The notes beneath the pieces were generated by a model that saw only the letters and a program-made list of their open reading frames with translations, did no database searches and was not told the origin of the DNA. The translations under genes were made by a program, and so were the position numbers. 64,000 bases of DNA from Piromyces finnis (lineage: Eukaryota; Neocallimastigomycota; Neocallimastigomycetes; Neocallimastigales; Neocallimastigaceae): contig MCFH01000029.1 of assembly GCA_002104945.1 (NCBI GenBank), positions 124,001-188,000 on the forward strand. The letters run 5' to 3'. Positions 63,063 to 64,000 of this stretch are shown here, piece by piece (the stretch's first letter is position 1; every line of letters begins with the position of its first letter).

Positions 63063-64000
63063 ATGAAAGTTACTAAATTAAAGCATAAATTATATATATA
63101 TGTAATAATACTAATATCAGTATGTTTTTGCTTAAAATCTAGTTACAAATGGTATATACTACATAAAACCATCATATATTATAATTAATTAATACTAATA
63201 TATTATATTTAATAGGGAAGGTGATATAATAAATTATCGTCAAGACATTGAGAATATAAAGCAAAATGAAGAATCTTTAAAATACGCAGAACTATCGGAT
63301 TCAAAAATATATTATTTAAGAATTAGAATTATAAATAAAAGTGTAAAGTATTAAGGAAATCCTTACTACATTTTTATACTCGTAATATAAATTATAATAC
63401 CCTTTCGCTCATTTAAAATTTTAATAAATAAATTATAAAGACAGGAAAGATATGTAAATTATGCAATAAACAATTAATGCGTGCAGGAGGAAAGCCAAAT
63501 GTAGTTAATAATTTAAAAAAACCAGATACTCTAAATGGTTTAATGACTTTTGGAAACGTAATTAGAGGAAAATATGAATGGTATTATCCTTTTATCACAA
63601 ATGAAATTGGGATTGATTTTTTAATTATTGAATCAAATGACTTATTACCATATGATCTAGTCAGAGAAGGTGTTGAATCACATTATTTGGCATTAGTTGT
63701 ATATTGGGATATTTATAAAACATTGCGTGTAATCATTTCACTATAATTTATTTAATTATTATTTTAATAATCTAATTATTTTAATATATATCTATATATC
63801 ATATTTAGCTTGTTCAAAAATATGATATTAGTAATTCAGTAATTCAACTAAAAGATTTAGATGTATTACATGTTGATGATATTGAATTCTTTATCAATCA
63901 CAGTTATTCACCATTTGCCTTTGGTATATTAAAAAATTATAAAACGCCTACTGCTTTAATATTATCATTAAATAGAAAAACTCTAGAAGTGGTGGAATTT
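63063..64000 (+). CDS. Uncharacterised secreted protein, cut by the window end
   Basis: Exons: 63063-63151, 63216-63340, 63445-63728, 63809 to beyond 64000, all in phase; at least 230 residues. The N-terminus KLYIYVIILISVCFCLKS is a signal peptide or signal anchor. The mature part begins WEGDIINYRQDIEN, has a short Cys pair (KICKLCNKQLM), then KYEWYYPFITNEIGIDFLII, ESHYLALVVYWDIYKTL and FFINHSYSPFAFGIL. The second donor (GTGTAA at 63341) is weaker than the others. No family recognised. The predicted location is the secretory pathway or outside the cell. Confidence 0.65.

Overview
This is a eukaryotic nuclear window of extreme AT content. It has long A/T homopolymers, (ATT)n and related microsatellites, Asn- and Ser-rich low-complexity proteins, and short AT-rich introns with GTAAGT/GTATGT donors and TAG/AAG/CAG acceptors. 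Two tandem fungal dockerin (CBM10-type) modules in a signal-peptide protein at 14.4-18.05 kb point to an anaerobic gut fungus (Neocallimastigomycota). Genus cannot be told from sequence alone. I saw no tRNA, rRNA or CRISPR.

Layout. 0-3 kb: a decayed Miro/Gem1 mitochondrial Rho-GTPase gene. 3.4-4.5 kb: an ankyrin-like gene with an apparent frameshift. 5.4-6.3 kb: a GC-richer gene remnant with two in-frame stops, foldback elements and an Asn/Ser-rich repeat exon. 7.4-9.3 kb: a small Ser/Asn protein and a seven-exon cyclin K/T-type gene. 9.3-14.4 kb: gene-free. 14.4-18.05 kb: the two-dockerin, membrane-spanning metallophosphatase. 18-22.4 kb: gene-poor, with a large (ATT)n tract. 22.4-28.1 kb: a ten-exon P4-ATPase lipid flippase. 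29-30.8 kb: a leucine-rich-repeat transmembrane protein. 34-36.3 kb: a CaM-kinase-type Ser/Thr kinase. 39.5-41.2 kb: a CAP-Gly coiled-coil protein. 43.4-44.8 kb: a dual-specificity phosphatase with a minisatellite running into its stop codon. 45.7-48.9 kb: Misato/DML1 (13 exons). 49.7-51.4 kb: SRP54. 52.1-55.0 kb: two uncharacterised Asn-rich genes, one GTPase-like and one perhaps arrestin-like. 55.6-57.6 kb: a PPIL4-type cyclophilin-RRM protein. 57.8-58.3 kb: a three-exon 83-residue coiled-coil gene. 59.5-62.2 kb: NOG1. 63.06 kb to the window end: the start of an uncharacterised secreted protein.

Most genes are unrelated housekeeping functions: secretion (SRP54), ribosome biogenesis (NOG1), splicing (PPIL4), transcriptional CDK control (cyclin), membrane asymmetry (flippase), signalling (kinase, phosphatase) and cytoskeleton (CAP-Gly, Misato). 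They do not form a pathway cluster. The cell-surface set is the distinctive part: the dockerin-phosphatase and the LRR protein both have a signal peptide, ectodomain, one transmembrane helix and a Ser/Asn-rich cytosolic tail. Exon boundaries were deduced by hand from splice-site dinucleotides, reading phase and family similarity. No transcript data were available.
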